DNA of 64,000 nt from Nilaparvata lugens (GCF_014356525.2 NC_052511.1:8712500-8776499); one strand, 5' to 3'. Positions 1 to 12,719 are shown, counted from the first letter of the stretch. The notes: a model not told the origin generated them from the letters alone. Numbers and translations: made by a program.

Positions 1-500
1 TAAAGAGAAAATAGTGTAAATTTGTAAAGCTATTTTGAATTATTTAGAAATGTTTAATTTCGTCAAGGAAAAACGTTTCCAGTTATAGAAATGAGAAAAT
101 AAAAACTACGACTACTGTTATAAAAGCTGCGACTACGCCCCGTTTCGGAAAGCTAATTTTCTGACTCCAACTGTTTAGAGTCTAGAACTTAGCTAAATCC
201 CGAGCTCGGAAACCGGCTCTTAAGGTTTATTTACACTTTGAAATACGTCCTATCTTCCAATGTTAAATCCAAGCGAACTGGTCAGAATCTACGAATGTGA
301 ACGGGTCAGATTCGTAGCTTGGATTTAACATTGGGAGAAAGGACCTATCTCAGCGTAGCTAAGTGTGAAGATAAGAGAAATAAATAGGAGGGACAGGAAG
401 AAGAAGGAAATAGAGAAGGAGGAATAGAAAAATGAGAATAGGAGGAGGATTAGTAAGGAAGTATTGGAGAATACAAAATTACAAAGTATTTTAATATAAC
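1..500. other. FoxK intronic sequence with a short hairpin
   Basis: No coding signal. Inverted copies of CCAATGTTAAATCCAAGC lie at about 257-275 and 318-336 and form a hairpin about 100 bp long. A purine-rich tract (AGGA/GAAGGA) spans roughly 380-470. Confidence 0.5.
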
Positions 501-506
501 TAAGCT

Positions 507-640
507 AAGGCTGGGCGTACACCGGTTAGTCAAGGCAAGACTAGTCACGTTTAGTCACAATACTTCACATAGTTGCTTATGAAGACATGTCTAATTGCAA
601 TGACTAATCAGAGTGAGTTGCGTCATAAGCAACAATGTGC
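507..640. mobile_element. MITE family B, damaged copy
   Basis: It shares TCACAATACTTCACATA and the central ACATGTCTAATTGCAATGAC with the better copy at 5501-5678. The right arm has decayed. It lies downstream of FoxK exon 2 on the minus strand. Confidence 0.6.
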
Positions 641-835
641 AACAGGTGAGTTACACAAACAATAAATATGCAAGAGATATGATAGAGAAGATACTACTCT
701 ACCCTGTTCATCGCAACACAATAAACACGATCGATAGTAGTTTTGAAATGTGTAATTTTATCTTTGAATCAACCATTTTACACTAATAAATAATTAATAA
801 TTTGACCTAATGGTGCAAGTGGTCCCATTCGAAAT

Positions 836-935
836 TCTTTATTCTTTATTCATTTATATAATAAGTACATTATCAAAATGATAGGGAGAGGAAAAATAAG
901 GTAACCTTGTGCTATTCCTCTCCCAAATTTAGATC
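836..935 (-). mobile_element. LINE/SINE 3' tail
   Basis: Read on the minus strand it carries TTTGGGAGAGGAATAGCACA, a G/C-paired short stem, TATCATTTTGATAATGTACTT and an AATAAA-containing tail. Related tails lie at 27895-28045, 52316-52425 and 56724-56830, in both orientations. Confidence 0.55.
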
Positions 936-1050
936 CTGATAGGATTATACATTTGGAAATGTCTCGAAAGCAGTTTTGAAATGTCGGATATTATTCTTTA
1001 ATCAACCATTTCTAAACTACTAGATTGATAATTTTTTTGTGATTACTAAC

Positions 1051-1239
1051 CTGATAGTGCCAGTGGGAGATGGGAAGGGACTGGTGAAGTTGGCATCTGG
1101 CTCAGGTATGTTGATCCGCAAAGGAGGTAGGGGAGGTCGCTGCTTGGCGGGAGGCGGGACGTGCAGCGGGGGGTCAGCTTCGTCCACCAGAGACTGGAAC
1201 ACTAGGCGGATCGGCGTACTCGGAAATCTGAACGTGCAT
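1051..1239 (-). CDS. FoxK: FoxK, second coding exon (end of FHA region and linker)
   Basis: This 189-nt exon continues FoxK after an 8.55 kb intron. It begins after the acceptor TTTTTGCAG (AG at 1241-1240) and ends at the donor GTTAGT (1050-1045), phase 2. It encodes CTFRFPSTPIRLVFQSLVDE, the end of the FHA fold, then a proline-rich linker and LRINIPEPD and SPFPSPTGTI. Those two blocks are conserved in vertebrate and insect FoxK between the FHA and forkhead domains. The linker here is short. The exon is GC-richer than the flanking intron. The following exons, including the forkhead domain, lie to the left of position 1. Confidence 0.93.
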
Positions 1240-1316
1240 CTGCAAAAACAACAAACCATCAATTAATCAAATCAAATTCAAATTTATTCACTTCTCATAC
1301 AAAATATTCACAAAAG

Positions 1317-2347
1317 TACAGGGTTGTGCAGAGGAAACGCATGTTTTTCGAACAGCCAGTACTCGTCAACGGGAGAGGGTATTGCCCTGGAACGAATGTT
1401 GGCAGACGACCCATACTATGCCATCTCAGTAGCTATGAGCGTTGGAACGTACAACATCGTGTGTTCGCTGTTAAGCAGTTTTTTTTAGAAACAATGAATC
1501 TGTAGTCACGGTGCAACGCTTTTCCGTCAATATTTTAGAGTTGGGCGTCGAGGTGCAATGCCCGATCGAAATACTGTACTCCGATTGGTTGCAGCGTTTA
1601 GGAGTACTAGTTCTGTGATGAAAAAGAAACCACCTGGTCTTTCCCGTTCAGTTCTTACTCCTGAAAATGTAGACCGAGTCAGTGTCTTCGAGTCGTCTAG
1701 GACTAGTAACAACTGCCGTTCTGACTCGGTCTACACTTTCTGGGGAATGGGGAAGACCAGGTGGTTTCTTTTTCATCACAGAACTAGTACTCCTAAACGC
1801 TGCAGCCCATCGGAGTAGAGTATTTCGATCGGGCATTGCACCTCGACCCTCAACTCTAAAATATTGAGGAAAAAGCGTTGCAATGTGACTACAGATTCAT
1901 TGTTTCTAAAAAAAAACTGCTTAACAGCGAACACACGATGTTGTACGTTCCAACGCTCATAGCAACTTAAATGGCATAGTATGGGTCGTCTGCCAACATT
2001 CGTTCCAGGGCAATACCATAGAGAAACAATAGCGTAAGTAGAAATACCATGGTATAGGGAGTTTATATCGTAACTTTTACTGTTATCTCCAGCCGATAGT
2101 CCACGTAGTTCTTTCCTTTGAAGCTGTGTGACACTGGTAGTCTCTCATATTGTGCCGTTCATACACTCTCACCCGGCCAAAGCAGTAAAAATCGACAATA
2201 ATCGGCTTGAGATAACAGTAAAAGTTGCGACATAAACTCATACCATGGGATATCTACTTACGCTATTGTTTCTCTATGGCAATACCCTCTTCCGTTGACG
2301 AGTACTGGCTGTTCGAAAAACATGCGTTTTCTCTGCACAACCCTGTA
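1317..2347. mobile_element. Large palindromic MITE derived from a DUF4817-type transposase
   Basis: Terminal inverted repeats begin CAGGGTTGTGCAG and are flanked by TA on both sides, as in Tc1/mariner-type insertions. The arms are several hundred bp long and meet near 1710. Each arm encodes the same helix-turn-helix peptide, in opposite directions: PDRNT..LR..AAFRSTSSV, then PPG, then (T)PE(N/S)VDRV, the pattern of DUF4817 regions of insect transposases; an upstream FRNNESVVTVQR also fits. The element is thus two head-to-head copies of a transposon 5' end, without a catalytic domain. A second element (2018-2277) interrupts the right arm. Confidence 0.85.
2018..2277. mobile_element. 260-bp palindromic element nested in the larger palindrome, 9-bp target duplication
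   Basis: The ends are perfect inverted repeats (ATAGAGAAACAATAGCGTAAG...). The 9-bp sequence GGCAATACC is present on both sides (2009-2017 and 2278-2286) but once at the matching place of the other arm, proving an insertion. A 9-bp duplication is typical of Mutator-like elements. Confidence 0.85.
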
Positions 2348-2464
2348 TAAAACGGTAAGTTACAAGTGAACAAGATACTACTCGAAAAGAGTACAGTAAG
2401 TTACTGGACTTTGTCAATTACAATATAACATGATTTAAATATATGAAAGTCCAATAATTGTACA

Positions 2465-3020
2465 ATGTGGACAATAAGAGTAAATAAACGCTTGAGTTCG
2501 GCAGCCTATGCCATGTCAAGGCTCGTGAAGGTTTCCGTTAGAGAAGCAGTTATCACGGCCTATGACTGCTATTTCGAGCCATTGCTTTCTTATGGAATTC
2601 TGCTCTGGGGTGGCTCAGCACACTCATTCGGGCTCAAAAAAGAATCCCGAGGTTCATATCTGATAAGCCAACTCGCTCCTCCAGTAGAGCATTGTTCCTT
2701 CAACATGGAACATCAACTGTCCATGGTCTGTATGTTTATCATTTGTCAGTCTTTGCCTAGAAAATGAATGATAGAAAGTGAAGCAACATAACCTACCTTT
2801 TAGACATTGACTTATTACTATCAAAATTAGGAAAGGGAACAGTTTTGGGCTAGGCCTGTTGGTCCTTTTCTAATCATGTATTTCATTTGTGCATTGGTTA
2901 ATGTAATGAATAAATAGCTGGATGACTGACTGGTGCTAACCCACACAAATGGAATAAATAAATAAATATGAAATAAATGAATAAATAAATATATTTGTTT
3001 CAAGCGAATATGCTCATACA
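2465..3020 (+). mobile_element. Non-LTR retrotransposon 3' fragment (RT C-terminal)
   Basis: The peptide SREAVITAYDCYFEPLLSYG-like stretch at 2540-2610 followed by ILLWGGSA is the C-terminal RT segment of Jockey/CR1-type LINEs. It is 5'-truncated, frameshifted after about 2640, and followed by a short 3' UTR ending in AATAAATAAATA. Confidence 0.7.
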
Positions 3021-3149
3021 AGACCCACCTCAACATAATACTCGTTCAAGGAATTTAATGAGAATATAACAGGACCGAAAAAACTTCTATAAGTTGAATA
3101 TAAACTACATTGGTAAGAAATGTTCAATGTTCTGCCATTGATTTGAAAA

Positions 3150-3268
3150 CGTCCCAGTCAATCCACAAATTTAAAGCAGGATTGAAAAAATGACTTATAG
3201 AGAAGTGCGTCCCAGTCAATCCACAAATAATTTAAAGCAGGATTGAAAAATTACTCATAGAGAAGTGC
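3150..3268. repeat. Two direct repeats of about 58 bp
   Basis: GTCCCAGTCAATCCACAAAT followed by TTTAAAGCAGGATTGAAAAA occurs twice in a row with small differences (an added ATT). Confidence 0.75.
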
Positions 3269-3342
3269 GTTTATAGCTTAAGTCGCTTTGATGTTGGATG
3301 ATAAAAATCTCTGTTATCAATTGTAAGTTCTTCTTCTTCTTC

Positions 3343-3890
3343 TTAAGAAGCGCTACAGCACACTGCATGGACCTTGGGGTCCTCTACAATTCGCCTCCAT
3401 TCATCTCTCTGATTAGCCAGTCTCTTCCAGTTTCTAACTCCTAGGCACGCTAGATATTTTTCTACATCCTGCAGCCAACGTGTTCTCGAGTGACCTCTTT
3501 TTCTCGTTCCTTCCATTCTTCCAACAAGCATCTGCCTCTGCATCCTATTGTTCTCCATTTTTTTGCACATGTCCCAGCCAGCTGATTCTTCTAGACTTTA
3601 AGAAACATGCTATATATCTTTTCCCCGCAGAATGTTATTTATTTCTGCATTGCTTCTGATTTTCCATTTTCGCATATGATGCCATGAATTCTATCTATTA
3701 TTTTTCTTTCGAAAATCCTCAATGCATTCATATTTTTGGAGTTGAGAACCCAAGTTTTACAACCGTATGTCACTACCGGTCTTATAAGTGTTAGTGATAT
3801 TAGTTTAGAATTCATTAAACTTATATTTGCAAAGTAAGTTATGTTACCTTGATCAATTCTCTTTTTAATTTCAATTTAAATCAATCGTAT
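3343..3890 (-). mobile_element. LINE 3' fragment, minus strand
   Basis: Minus-strand translation gives ISLTLIRPVVTYGCKTWVL, IFERKIIDRIHGI, then RKRGHSRTRWLQDVEKYL and GVRNWKRLANQRDEWR. This is the C-terminal end typical of one large class of insect LINE reverse transcriptases. Stops and frame changes show decay. It ends at a (GAA)n-like tail near 3332. Confidence 0.8.
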
Positions 3891-4192
3891 GTTATCTGTT
3901 GTTAATCTTGAATGTGTACTAGTGTCTTGATGACTGTTCTTACAACTAGATGCTAGTAATGAAAACACAACTGCAATATGCTGGTTATATGCTAGTAATT
4001 TCTGATTAAATTTTGTATAATTTCAAGTTCATTGTAAGACAATATTGTCGATATACTACTATGTTATGTGTATTGTTATTCATGATAAATAAATATGAAA
4101 TAAATAATCACCATTTGGACTATAGTATAAATTATTGGAAAAAATTGTCGTCCTTTCCCAATCATTCGTAATAAGTTAAGAATGATTGGGTA

Positions 4193-4640
4193 TCAATGAA
4201 TTAATTTAAAAAAAAACATAAATCGGAAGAGGGATAGTTGTCGACATGTTCCCTACCACCCCTTTCATCAAGTTCAATAACATTATAAAATATGAAATGA
4301 TTAAAATGAATAATTATGTGACTAAGCGTCAAAACATAGAAAAGCCACAACGGCAGAGGGTACCAGTGAAGGTAGCTGGAAAGTAATGCAGGCATTCAAA
4401 TGTGCCAGAACATAGTGGAAGTTAGGGTAGAAGTAACAAGAAATCGGAGGCATTTAGACACATTCATTATTTTCAACACTGTCAGCTACCTTCTCTGGTA
4501 CCCTCTACCGTCGCAGCTCTACTGTTTTCACGCAAAATCACATGATTATTCATTAATCTTTTCATATTTTACAATATTATTAAACTTTAGAAACTTCAAT
4601 ATTATGGATTTATGTTTTTTTTTTCAAATTTATTCATTGA
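4193..4640. mobile_element. Palindromic MITE
   Basis: The left arm (TTTTTAATTTA-like end, ACATAAATC, CATATGAAATGATT and AGAGGGTACCAG) is mirrored on the right by GGTACCCTCT, TTTTCATATTTT and GGATTTATGT. Arms are about 180-200 bp with moderate divergence. Confidence 0.65.
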
Positions 4641-5500
4641 AACACAATCATTCTGATACTATCTTCACTGAGGCACCACTGTTTTCATCAAAATATTATC
4701 ACAAACCAAGAAATTCCAGATATGATCGTGTTAATCACTTTAAAACACACATTGGTATGTTTTGAAAATATTTCATTGATGTAAATCAATCATTTTCTCT
4801 TATATCTACTATAACAATGTTGCATAATGATTTGAAATAAACAAAATTTGTAGACTTTGCATAAGAAAACAGGATCCAATTTTCAAAGGTTAAAGGCTTT
4901 ATATCAGTGCGCAACCTTGAATTCATTCCACATTTCTTTTCTTTTTTGGAAATTTATTTTCTTGCAGCTTGCATGAATAATACCAGTTGCAATAATAATT
5001 TATTGTAAAACCCAATATATTTTACGATTTGAATAGTTGTTGAAAAGTTTTTCAACTTATTTGATTTTGAATCCAAGACAAATAAAAATTTCTCTAAAAC
5101 ACCGACTTGTAGTGCAAGGATTACGTAATTCCTCAAGTCAATAATAAAAAGTCCACCTTTTCCAGTTATCCAGTTATAAGTATAGCGGTAAATTACAGTT
5201 CAATTCTTGTGTTCAGCCATTTCTGTGGTAGCTGCCAAACTGTAATGGTTGTTATGTACAACAACTAGAATTTGTTACATATAGAATTTGTACCTATATT
5301 GCTTTTACGCTTGTAAAACCTATAGGTGAGCTTGTCAAAATAATATGAAGTAAGCATGTTTTGTTGTGGATATGATTTGATTCATTTCTTTATTAGAGAG
5401 GATACTTTCCAAACGCAATAATTTTAATAGGCTTTTCCTCTAAAATCAAAAAGATGATTTTAGAGTAGCCTATACTTGAGTATTTTCAAGCAAATACAAT

Positions 5501-5678
5501 AAGGCTAGGCACACACCAAGACATGATCAGACACAATACTTCACATAATTGCTTATGAAGACATGTCTAATTGCAATGACTAATCAGTGTGTATTGCGTC
5601 AAAAGCAACTATGTGAAGTATTGTGACTAAACGTGTCTGATCATGTCTTGTCTTGACTAACTGGTGTGTGCCTAACCT
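5501..5678. mobile_element. MITE family B
   Basis: Inverted ends TTAGGCACACACC / GGTGTGTGCCTAA enclose arms of about 75 bp with CACAATACTTCACATA in both orientations. It lies in FoxK intron 1. Confidence 0.8.
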
Positions 5679-6534
5679 GAATGATATGAAATCCCGAAGT
5701 AACGCTTTCAAAGTCAGAACATATCATTCAGACAATCAAGTCAATTCATAATGGAGACAATTAGTTAACAATTTAACAAAAAGGAAGAAATATATAAGGA
5801 GAATACTGTACGTCAACAAAAACAAGTAGTAGAACTGGATGAATGAACTAGACTGAGCGTGTTTTTTTATTGTGGCTCATTGAATTTAAGATGTGCATGA
5901 ATTTTGCAAATCAAGGTACGCAAGATTCATGAGTTTTCAAATACGACCCCAAGTTTAAAACAAGGAAAATCAGTATTTTGAGCTGCCAGTGAATTTTTAG
6001 TACGATAGAGGAACATTTGGTACTATTGATGATCAGGTTTTGACAGGATAACTTTATTTTAAACTTCCACCTGGGATATTAATGAGCTAATCTTGGTTCA
6101 TTATGAAGTGTAAAACACATCATCAAAATTTAATAAGCTGAATAACTCATTTCTCAGATACCGTAATTCTTGAATAAGGTCAATATTTTCAGTATCATTA
6201 GTTCTATTTATATAGCTTCCATTGGATATTTGAAGTGATTATTATACGGTAATAATAAAGTGCAGGTGTTAAATTGATAAAAATATAAAAAATGAATTCA
6301 ATTAATTCCTTCCAACGTTTCCATACTATTCACAGGTGGAATTGTTGAGTGTCTATCGCAGGAGAGTCAACCTGTTGTGAATAAAAATCTCATGATTTTT
6401 GGATATTGGGTGAAAAGCAATGATTATTATTATCCATTTGTACGGGCTGGGTTCTGTCAGATGACAAAAGGAGAAATGATCAAAATCATCTAATGATCAA
6501 AATTAAGCATGATAAATTATATTGACAATATAGG

Positions 6535-6787
6535 AGCCTAAGACCCGCCGCAAAGTAGACCCACGCTAATCCACGAAAAGCAACCCACGCCGTGGGATGT
6601 ATTGTAAACCTTTGCTATAGAATTATTATTCTTAATCAATCAGCTGACAAGTGCATGGTTTTATTGCATTATTCATTGCATGTATTACACAGATGTCTAG
6701 AGAAGCCTAGCAATGGTTCACAAAACATCCCACGGCGTGGGTTGCTTTTCGTGGATTAACGTGGGTCTACTTTGCGGCGGGCCTAAT
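6535..6787. mobile_element. Palindromic MITE with long perfect arms
   Basis: GCCGCAAAGTAGACCCACG, AAAAGCAACCCACGCCGTGG and their reverse complements form nearly perfect arms of about 75 bp around a 100-bp centre. High identity suggests a young insertion in FoxK intron 1. Confidence 0.85.
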
Positions 6788-7108
6788 AGGGTGGTATCCA
6801 AAACCATGAGCCCATTAATTCATAAAAATTTCCATCTCAGTTCAAATTCATAATAAATACACTTCCCTTAACTATACTTCCCTATAATATAAATAACCTT
6901 CTGATATTATAAAAAATATTAATTTTTTTTTGATTTAATAAAAAATGTCGAATATAAAAATGTGGTGACCGCAAATGTCCTAAATTGACAGATCCAGTTC
7001 CACATGTTGTAATTTATCAAGGCACAAGTTCATTGTGCGAACTTGTGCCATTATAAATTCCAACATGTGGCTTTGAATCTGTCAATTTGGTACATTTTTC
7101 CGTTGACT

Positions 7109-7224
7109 TCGAATTATCTTTTATGAGTTTAGTATGAAAGGTAAATTGCAATAGGCTAATACAAATCGAATTATCTTTTATGAGTTTAGTATGAAAGCTA
7201 AATTGCAATAGGCCAATATAAATA
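7109..7224. repeat. Two tandem copies of a 59-bp unit
   Basis: CGAATTATCTTTTATGAGTT followed by TAGTATGAAAG..AAATTGCAATAGGC is repeated twice. A small hairpin (GGCACAAGTTC / GAACTTGTGCC) sits just left at 7021-7049. Confidence 0.8.
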
Positions 7225-7317
7225 ATTCATCATAGTACATTGTACCTTCTTCATCCATTATTGTTCATTCTATTGCCCACATATTATAATTACATTAAAT
7301 TAATAAAAACAATATAA

Positions 7318-7445
7318 AAACCTTGTAGTGCCCTTTATTATTAGAAACTTTGAAATACTTTAACTTGAAAATGACCTAAGTTAGGGTCGAAAGAGGTCGT
7401 TGAAGTATTTTAAAGTGTTTAATAATAAAGGGTACAACTAGGGTT
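7318..7445. mobile_element. Small palindromic MITE
   Basis: CCCTTTATTATTA and GAAATACTTTAA on the left are mirrored by TTAAAGTGTTTAATAATAAAGGG on the right; total about 128 bp. Confidence 0.6.
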
Positions 7446-7859
7446 TTATATTGTTTTTATTAATTTGTACAAAGGTAGCCCATGTAAGTAAAAGTGTTTT
7501 TATAGACATTAAATACAAATATTGCAATTGTATTTAATATTGTATAAATGCATTTTCTGGAATAAAGAATATTTGAATTTTGAAAAAAATTGATTGAGGG
7601 ATCGATGGCGCCATGTCATGATAAAAGTTCCAAAACCACTAATTCATCATTCAAGATGTCATTAATTTGAGACCCAATTCAATTCACACCTTGTTCCTAC
7701 ATTTAAGAGCTTGCTCATCAACTTAATGACAATATAGCCTGATAACTTTCGAGACAAGTCGTCATTCAAAAACTCCTAAACATCACAATAAAAATTAATC
7801 CGTGGCCCTTAAGAAACTAGATCTTGAAGTCGCTGAAATTAAACTTCTTTATTTTTGCA

Positions 7860-8175
7860 GAGAGCCTGTTGAAGTAGTGCTTAACGCAATGCACCTAGAA
7901 TGTATTCTGGGTACCTTGGCTTAACGTTTTTTGCAATGTAGCTTACCCACCATCACTGGAGGTGCATCCTGTGAATGTCAAACAACTGTCGACGACTAGT
8001 GTTGTGGTGATGCTTGGTGTGGTTCTATTTTTCTCTATGACGAAATCTAACCAACACAAGCTGGTCATGGATTGGTGGAGAATTGAAGCTAATCAGTCAA
8101 AGATAACAAATTTTGTTGATTCTCTTGATGTGGCCTACATAAGGCAGAGACGAAGTGGTTACAGTTGAAATACTC
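7860..8175. other. Unclassified FoxK intronic stretch with a 68-codon ORF
   Basis: A plus-strand ORF at 7962-8168 has no recognised family; its composition is slightly GC-richer than its surroundings. No clear splice sites frame it. It may be a degenerate repeat. I do not call a gene. Confidence 0.25.
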
Positions 8176-8330
8176 AGGCCCAGTTGCACAAAAGCCGGTT
8201 CAATTGTAACCGTGATTAATTTCACGAGAACCAATCAGAGAAGACCTTTTTGATAACACTGCTTTTCTGATTGGTTCTCATGGAATTAATCACGGTTAAA
8301 ATTTAACCGGCTTTTGTGCAACCGGCACTT
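8176..8330. mobile_element. MITE family A
   Basis: Ends GTTGCACAAAAGCCGG / CCGGCTTTTGTGCAAC and inner arms ACCAATCAGAGAAG mirrored by CTGATTGGT. Other copies of this family lie at 21500-21628, 47228-47390 and 54803-54962. Confidence 0.85.
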
Positions 8331-8339
8331 AGCCCAACA

Positions 8340-9785
8340 AAACGAAAGGCTTGCAATGTGCATGATAATGTTCACTTGCAGTTATAAATAGGAATCTGAT
8401 TTTCAGCTGCAGTATAAACACAAGAAAATGAATGACCCAACCACCTCACATAAGGCCTCAACTAGATCGTATTTTGCGCTGAATTTTTTGGGCGTCTTGT
8501 AGATATGACAAGATATGCCTTAGTCACAATCATGTTCTCTCAGCTTAAGCAACAAGAAACAGATTTGGGACAGTCTCTTTCTCACTTGCTGGATGTTGCT
8601 AGCACAGTTGATTTTTTAATCCAAGCCAAAGCCCAGCAGTTATTGACAGGATCACCTGAGTTTGTTTGTAGGCTACTATCAATTTGTTGAAAGCTGAGAC
8701 TTGCAATAACAAACAAAACAGAAAAATAATGCATTTTTTTATTACAAAAGAAGTTAGGTAAGCTTATTGAGTAGGTAAGTAAATAGATAAAAATTTAGTA
8801 CATAACACGGTAAGGTTATGATTGGATAGAATAAAACAATCACTTCCCACCCAAAAGGCCTAATACATTTTAGAGCCGGCTACGGTTTGCATATTGAAAT
8901 AGCCTACATCTAACCAAAATGATGAATTGAATTATCAGTATAAAATTGAATTAACATAATTTCTAGCCGTAACATTTTGCATCGCTTGGCTTGGCAAAAA
9001 AATTACTCAATTTATAGGCTGTCCATTCATTATGGTACTGTACCGTACCGTATGTAAAAAAAAATTAAAAGTAATAGTTTATATCATTAGTAAACAATGA
9101 AATGAGTTTGAAAATGAAGAATAATTTGGGTATGAAAATATTTTTCAAGATATAAACACAACCGTATGGGGTGAATGTTACCTAAGATAATATCAATAAA
9201 CGTAATCTCAGCATGGGCGTACAAAAAATGGGCTACTTTACTATGCAATACGTAATGTAACCTTACATTTTCAAAATTTTTAAATTTACAATTAAAATTA
9301 ATTATAATTTATCGAAATATCAGAATTTTGTACTGAATAAGTAGAACACTCATAACATTGATGTTTTCAAACACATTTCTCAAGATAGTTGACCTCCGCC
9401 AATCAAAACAAATCAGCTATTGATTGAAGGCCACATGTTTCACCTCTTCAATATATGCAATTAATAAAAACATGTGGATAAATACAGTCAAATTTCCAGT
9501 AATTTGCTTCAAATTCATTATCAAGGAACAAATATTTGAATAGAAACACAAATATTGTAAGGATAAACGATAAATAATGATTCACAAGATAGAAATAGTA
9601 ACAATGCAACTAGGCAATGTTTAGCAATTTAACCGGCTGGCGATAATGGCAGACATATTAAAAATGTCATGATCATTGATTTTGGGTGGATTAGGACACG
9701 TAATATTGATTAGAATACTAGTAAACAACACATTCTATAAGCATGAAGAGACTCGCCCAATAATGTTTACATATGAAAAATGATA
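8340..9785. other. FoxK intron 1, proximal part
   Basis: A 61-codon plus-strand ORF (8505-8690) is unrecognised and lacks context. The rest is AT-rich, without palindromes or coding signal that I can support, up to the FoxK donor at 9793. Confidence 0.4.
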
Positions 9786-9792
9786 ATACTCA

Positions 9793-10780
<988 letters not shown>

Positions 10781-11282
10781 AGCAATTGACGCTAACACCC
10801 ATCTTTCAATAGATTTTATTCATTCTTCATTGAATTTTTTTCCTACCGGTTCTTGTTCAAATTTTATATTGGAAACAATAGTCCAATGAGTAGTTCTTGC
10901 TAATTTTCCTGTATTTTAATATAAAATTTGTTTAAATCTGGTCAGGTAATGAACGGTACCAAAAATGTGATGTTTCATCTACTGATGATTGAAACTATGA
11001 AACAGATAAAATTTAGCACCCTAAAACATTATATAGAGCCCTCATGAATAGTTCGTTCCCTGGCCTTCCCTACGTCTTCCCAACTTTTCCCTCTATAACC
11101 TTTCCTTGACTGGACTATAGTGCCATCATAATATTTTTGTTTACTGCAATAGTCTTTCTATGAGTAACGTCTTACCTGTTAAACACTTTTTCAAGACCGA
11201 GGACAGCAATGCCGAATTGGTTGCATCAAAAACAAAAGTGTTGAACTTTGAACAGTTGGTCAACAATAAAACTTGGTGGTTT
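10781..11282. other. Intergenic, no feature seen
   Basis: AT-rich sequence upstream of FoxK; no ORF, palindrome or tandem repeat that I can support. Confidence 0.5.
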
Positions 11283-11407
11283 GATAGAATTGGCTAACTC
11301 GGAATTCGCTATAATATATGAATCACTATATATATGATCAATGAATATATATATATAAAATATATATGATCATATGAATCAATACCATATGATCAGAGCA
11401 GATTTGA

Positions 11408-11445
11408 TTCATACGGCAGTTTAACAAGGAGTCAGCTAATTCCGA
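11408..11445 (+). repeat. Left arm of a 40-bp inverted repeat pair
   Basis: GGCAGTTTAACAAGGAGTCA followed by GCTAATTCCGA matches the reverse complement of 14537-14577 with few mismatches. The two arms bracket the duplicated block. GATAGAATTGGCTAACTCGG also recurs directly at 11284 and 14527. Confidence 0.7.
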
Positions 11446-11487
11446 GATAAGTCAAGCTGGCAAGTCGTCCACTGTCAATTCAAAAAC

Positions 11488-11720
11488 TCATGCAATCCAT
11501 AGAAAGGATTGACTTGTAGCCAGCAAGGGATGCAGCGGCCTCAATGTTGCCGTGCTAGAATGGACAGCGTTCTGTAGTCTTTGGTGAGTGTTTAACACCT
11601 CACGATATGCATACCTAGTTTCCTCTCTGAAAGCACTGCATCGACTGAGCTTGTTTGTCAACTTGGCAAACGCGCTTATTTCTATGACTCTATTCATTAA
11701 TCTAATAGGCTGTATTGGTT
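11488..11720 (-). CDS. Unidentified exon-like ORF, duplicated copy 1
   Basis: I do not recognise this peptide. It starts after a strong acceptor (TTTTCATTTCAG, AG at 11722-11721) and reads PIQPIRLMNRVIEISAFAKL, then a serine/arginine/cysteine-rich segment (LSRCSAFREETRYAYREVL) and a leucine-rich end (TLRPLHPLLATSQSFLW), stopping at TGA 11490-11488. The second copy (13087-13331) keeps the frame with one amino-acid change (N to S), although its end differs because the duplication junction cuts just there. It could be the last exon of a gene lying between FoxK and the OB-repeat gene, or a retained chance ORF inside a recent duplication. No upstream exon is assigned. Confidence 0.4.
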
Positions 11721-11950
11721 CTGAAATGAAAATGAAATGACAAAATGTTTTAGTAACTTAGGCGGAGTTAGGACTTACTTTATAGGTTCTCCATGTCTCT
11801 GCTTCGCATGTCCCTCCACGTCGTAGGTTCTTTCAATATTCTACTATAGAAGTCTTGCAACTTCTCAGAACTCCTTTATACTGTGTACGGTACTTTTACA
11901 ATTCATACTATAATAGGTTTTCTTGAATAGATAGCTCTTCAATATTCTCT

Positions 11951-12719
11951 TAAGGTACGTACAGATATACGTGCCGCAAACATGAGCAATTCACTTTTAA
12001 TCAGCTGATTATATCTGTATATTTTACAGAAAAGGTAAGATATAGATATAGAAAGCTTGGCATCAGCTGATTAAAAGTGAATCGGCATCAGCTGATTAAA
12101 AGTGAATCGGCATCAGCTGATTAAAAGTGAATCGGCATCAGCTGATTAAAAGTGAATCGGCATCAGCTGATTAAAAGTGAATCGGCATCAGCTGATTAAA
12201 AGTGAATCGGCATCAGCTGATTATATCTGTATATTTTACAGAAAAGGTAAGATATAGATATAGAAAGCTTGGCATCAGCTGATTAAAAGTGAATCGGCAT
12301 CAGCTGATTAAAAGTGAATCGGCATCAGCTGATTAAAAGTGAATCGGCATCAGCTGATTAAAAGTGAATCGGCATCAGCTGATTATATCTGTATATTTTA
12401 CAGAAAAGGTAAGATATAGATATAGAAAGCTTGGCATCAGCTGATTAAAAGTGAATCGGCATCAGCTGATTAAAAGTGAATCGGCATCAGCTGATTAAAA
12501 GTGAATCGGCATCAGCTGATTAAAAGTGAATCGGCATCAGCTGATTATATCTGTATATTTTACAGAAAAGGTAAGATATAGATATAGAAAGCTTGGCATC
12601 AGCTGATTATATCTGTATATTTTACAGAAAAGGTAAGATATAGATATAGAAAGCTTGGCATCAGCTGATTAAAAGTGAATTGCTCATGTTCGCGGCGCGT
12701 AAATCTGTACGCACCTTTA
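11951..12719. mobile_element. MITE family D carrying an expanded internal minisatellite
   Basis: The outer ends (AGGTACGTACAGATATACG... and ...CGTAAATCTGTACGCACCTT) match the plain palindromic MITE at 60363-60531. Between them are about 15 units of a 25-bp repeat (CATCAGCTGATTAAAAGTGA + ATCGG) in blocks of 6, 4, 4, 0 and 1, each separated by a longer segment containing TATCTGTATATTTTACAG and AAGATATAGATATAGAAAGC. The unit centre ATCAGCTGAT is itself a palindrome. Confidence 0.92.

Noticed and set aside
1..1050. FoxK forkhead domain exon
   Set aside because: I looked on the minus strand and found no forkhead-like peptide; it must lie beyond the left edge.
1527..1867. Four overlapping ORFs on both strands
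   Set aside because: They are the mirrored arms of a palindromic MITE; only the helix-turn-helix remnant is meaningful and no intact gene exists.
12061..12680. Regular short repeats resembling a CRISPR array
   Set aside because: The units are contiguous with no unique spacers, lie inside a MITE, and the genome is eukaryotic.
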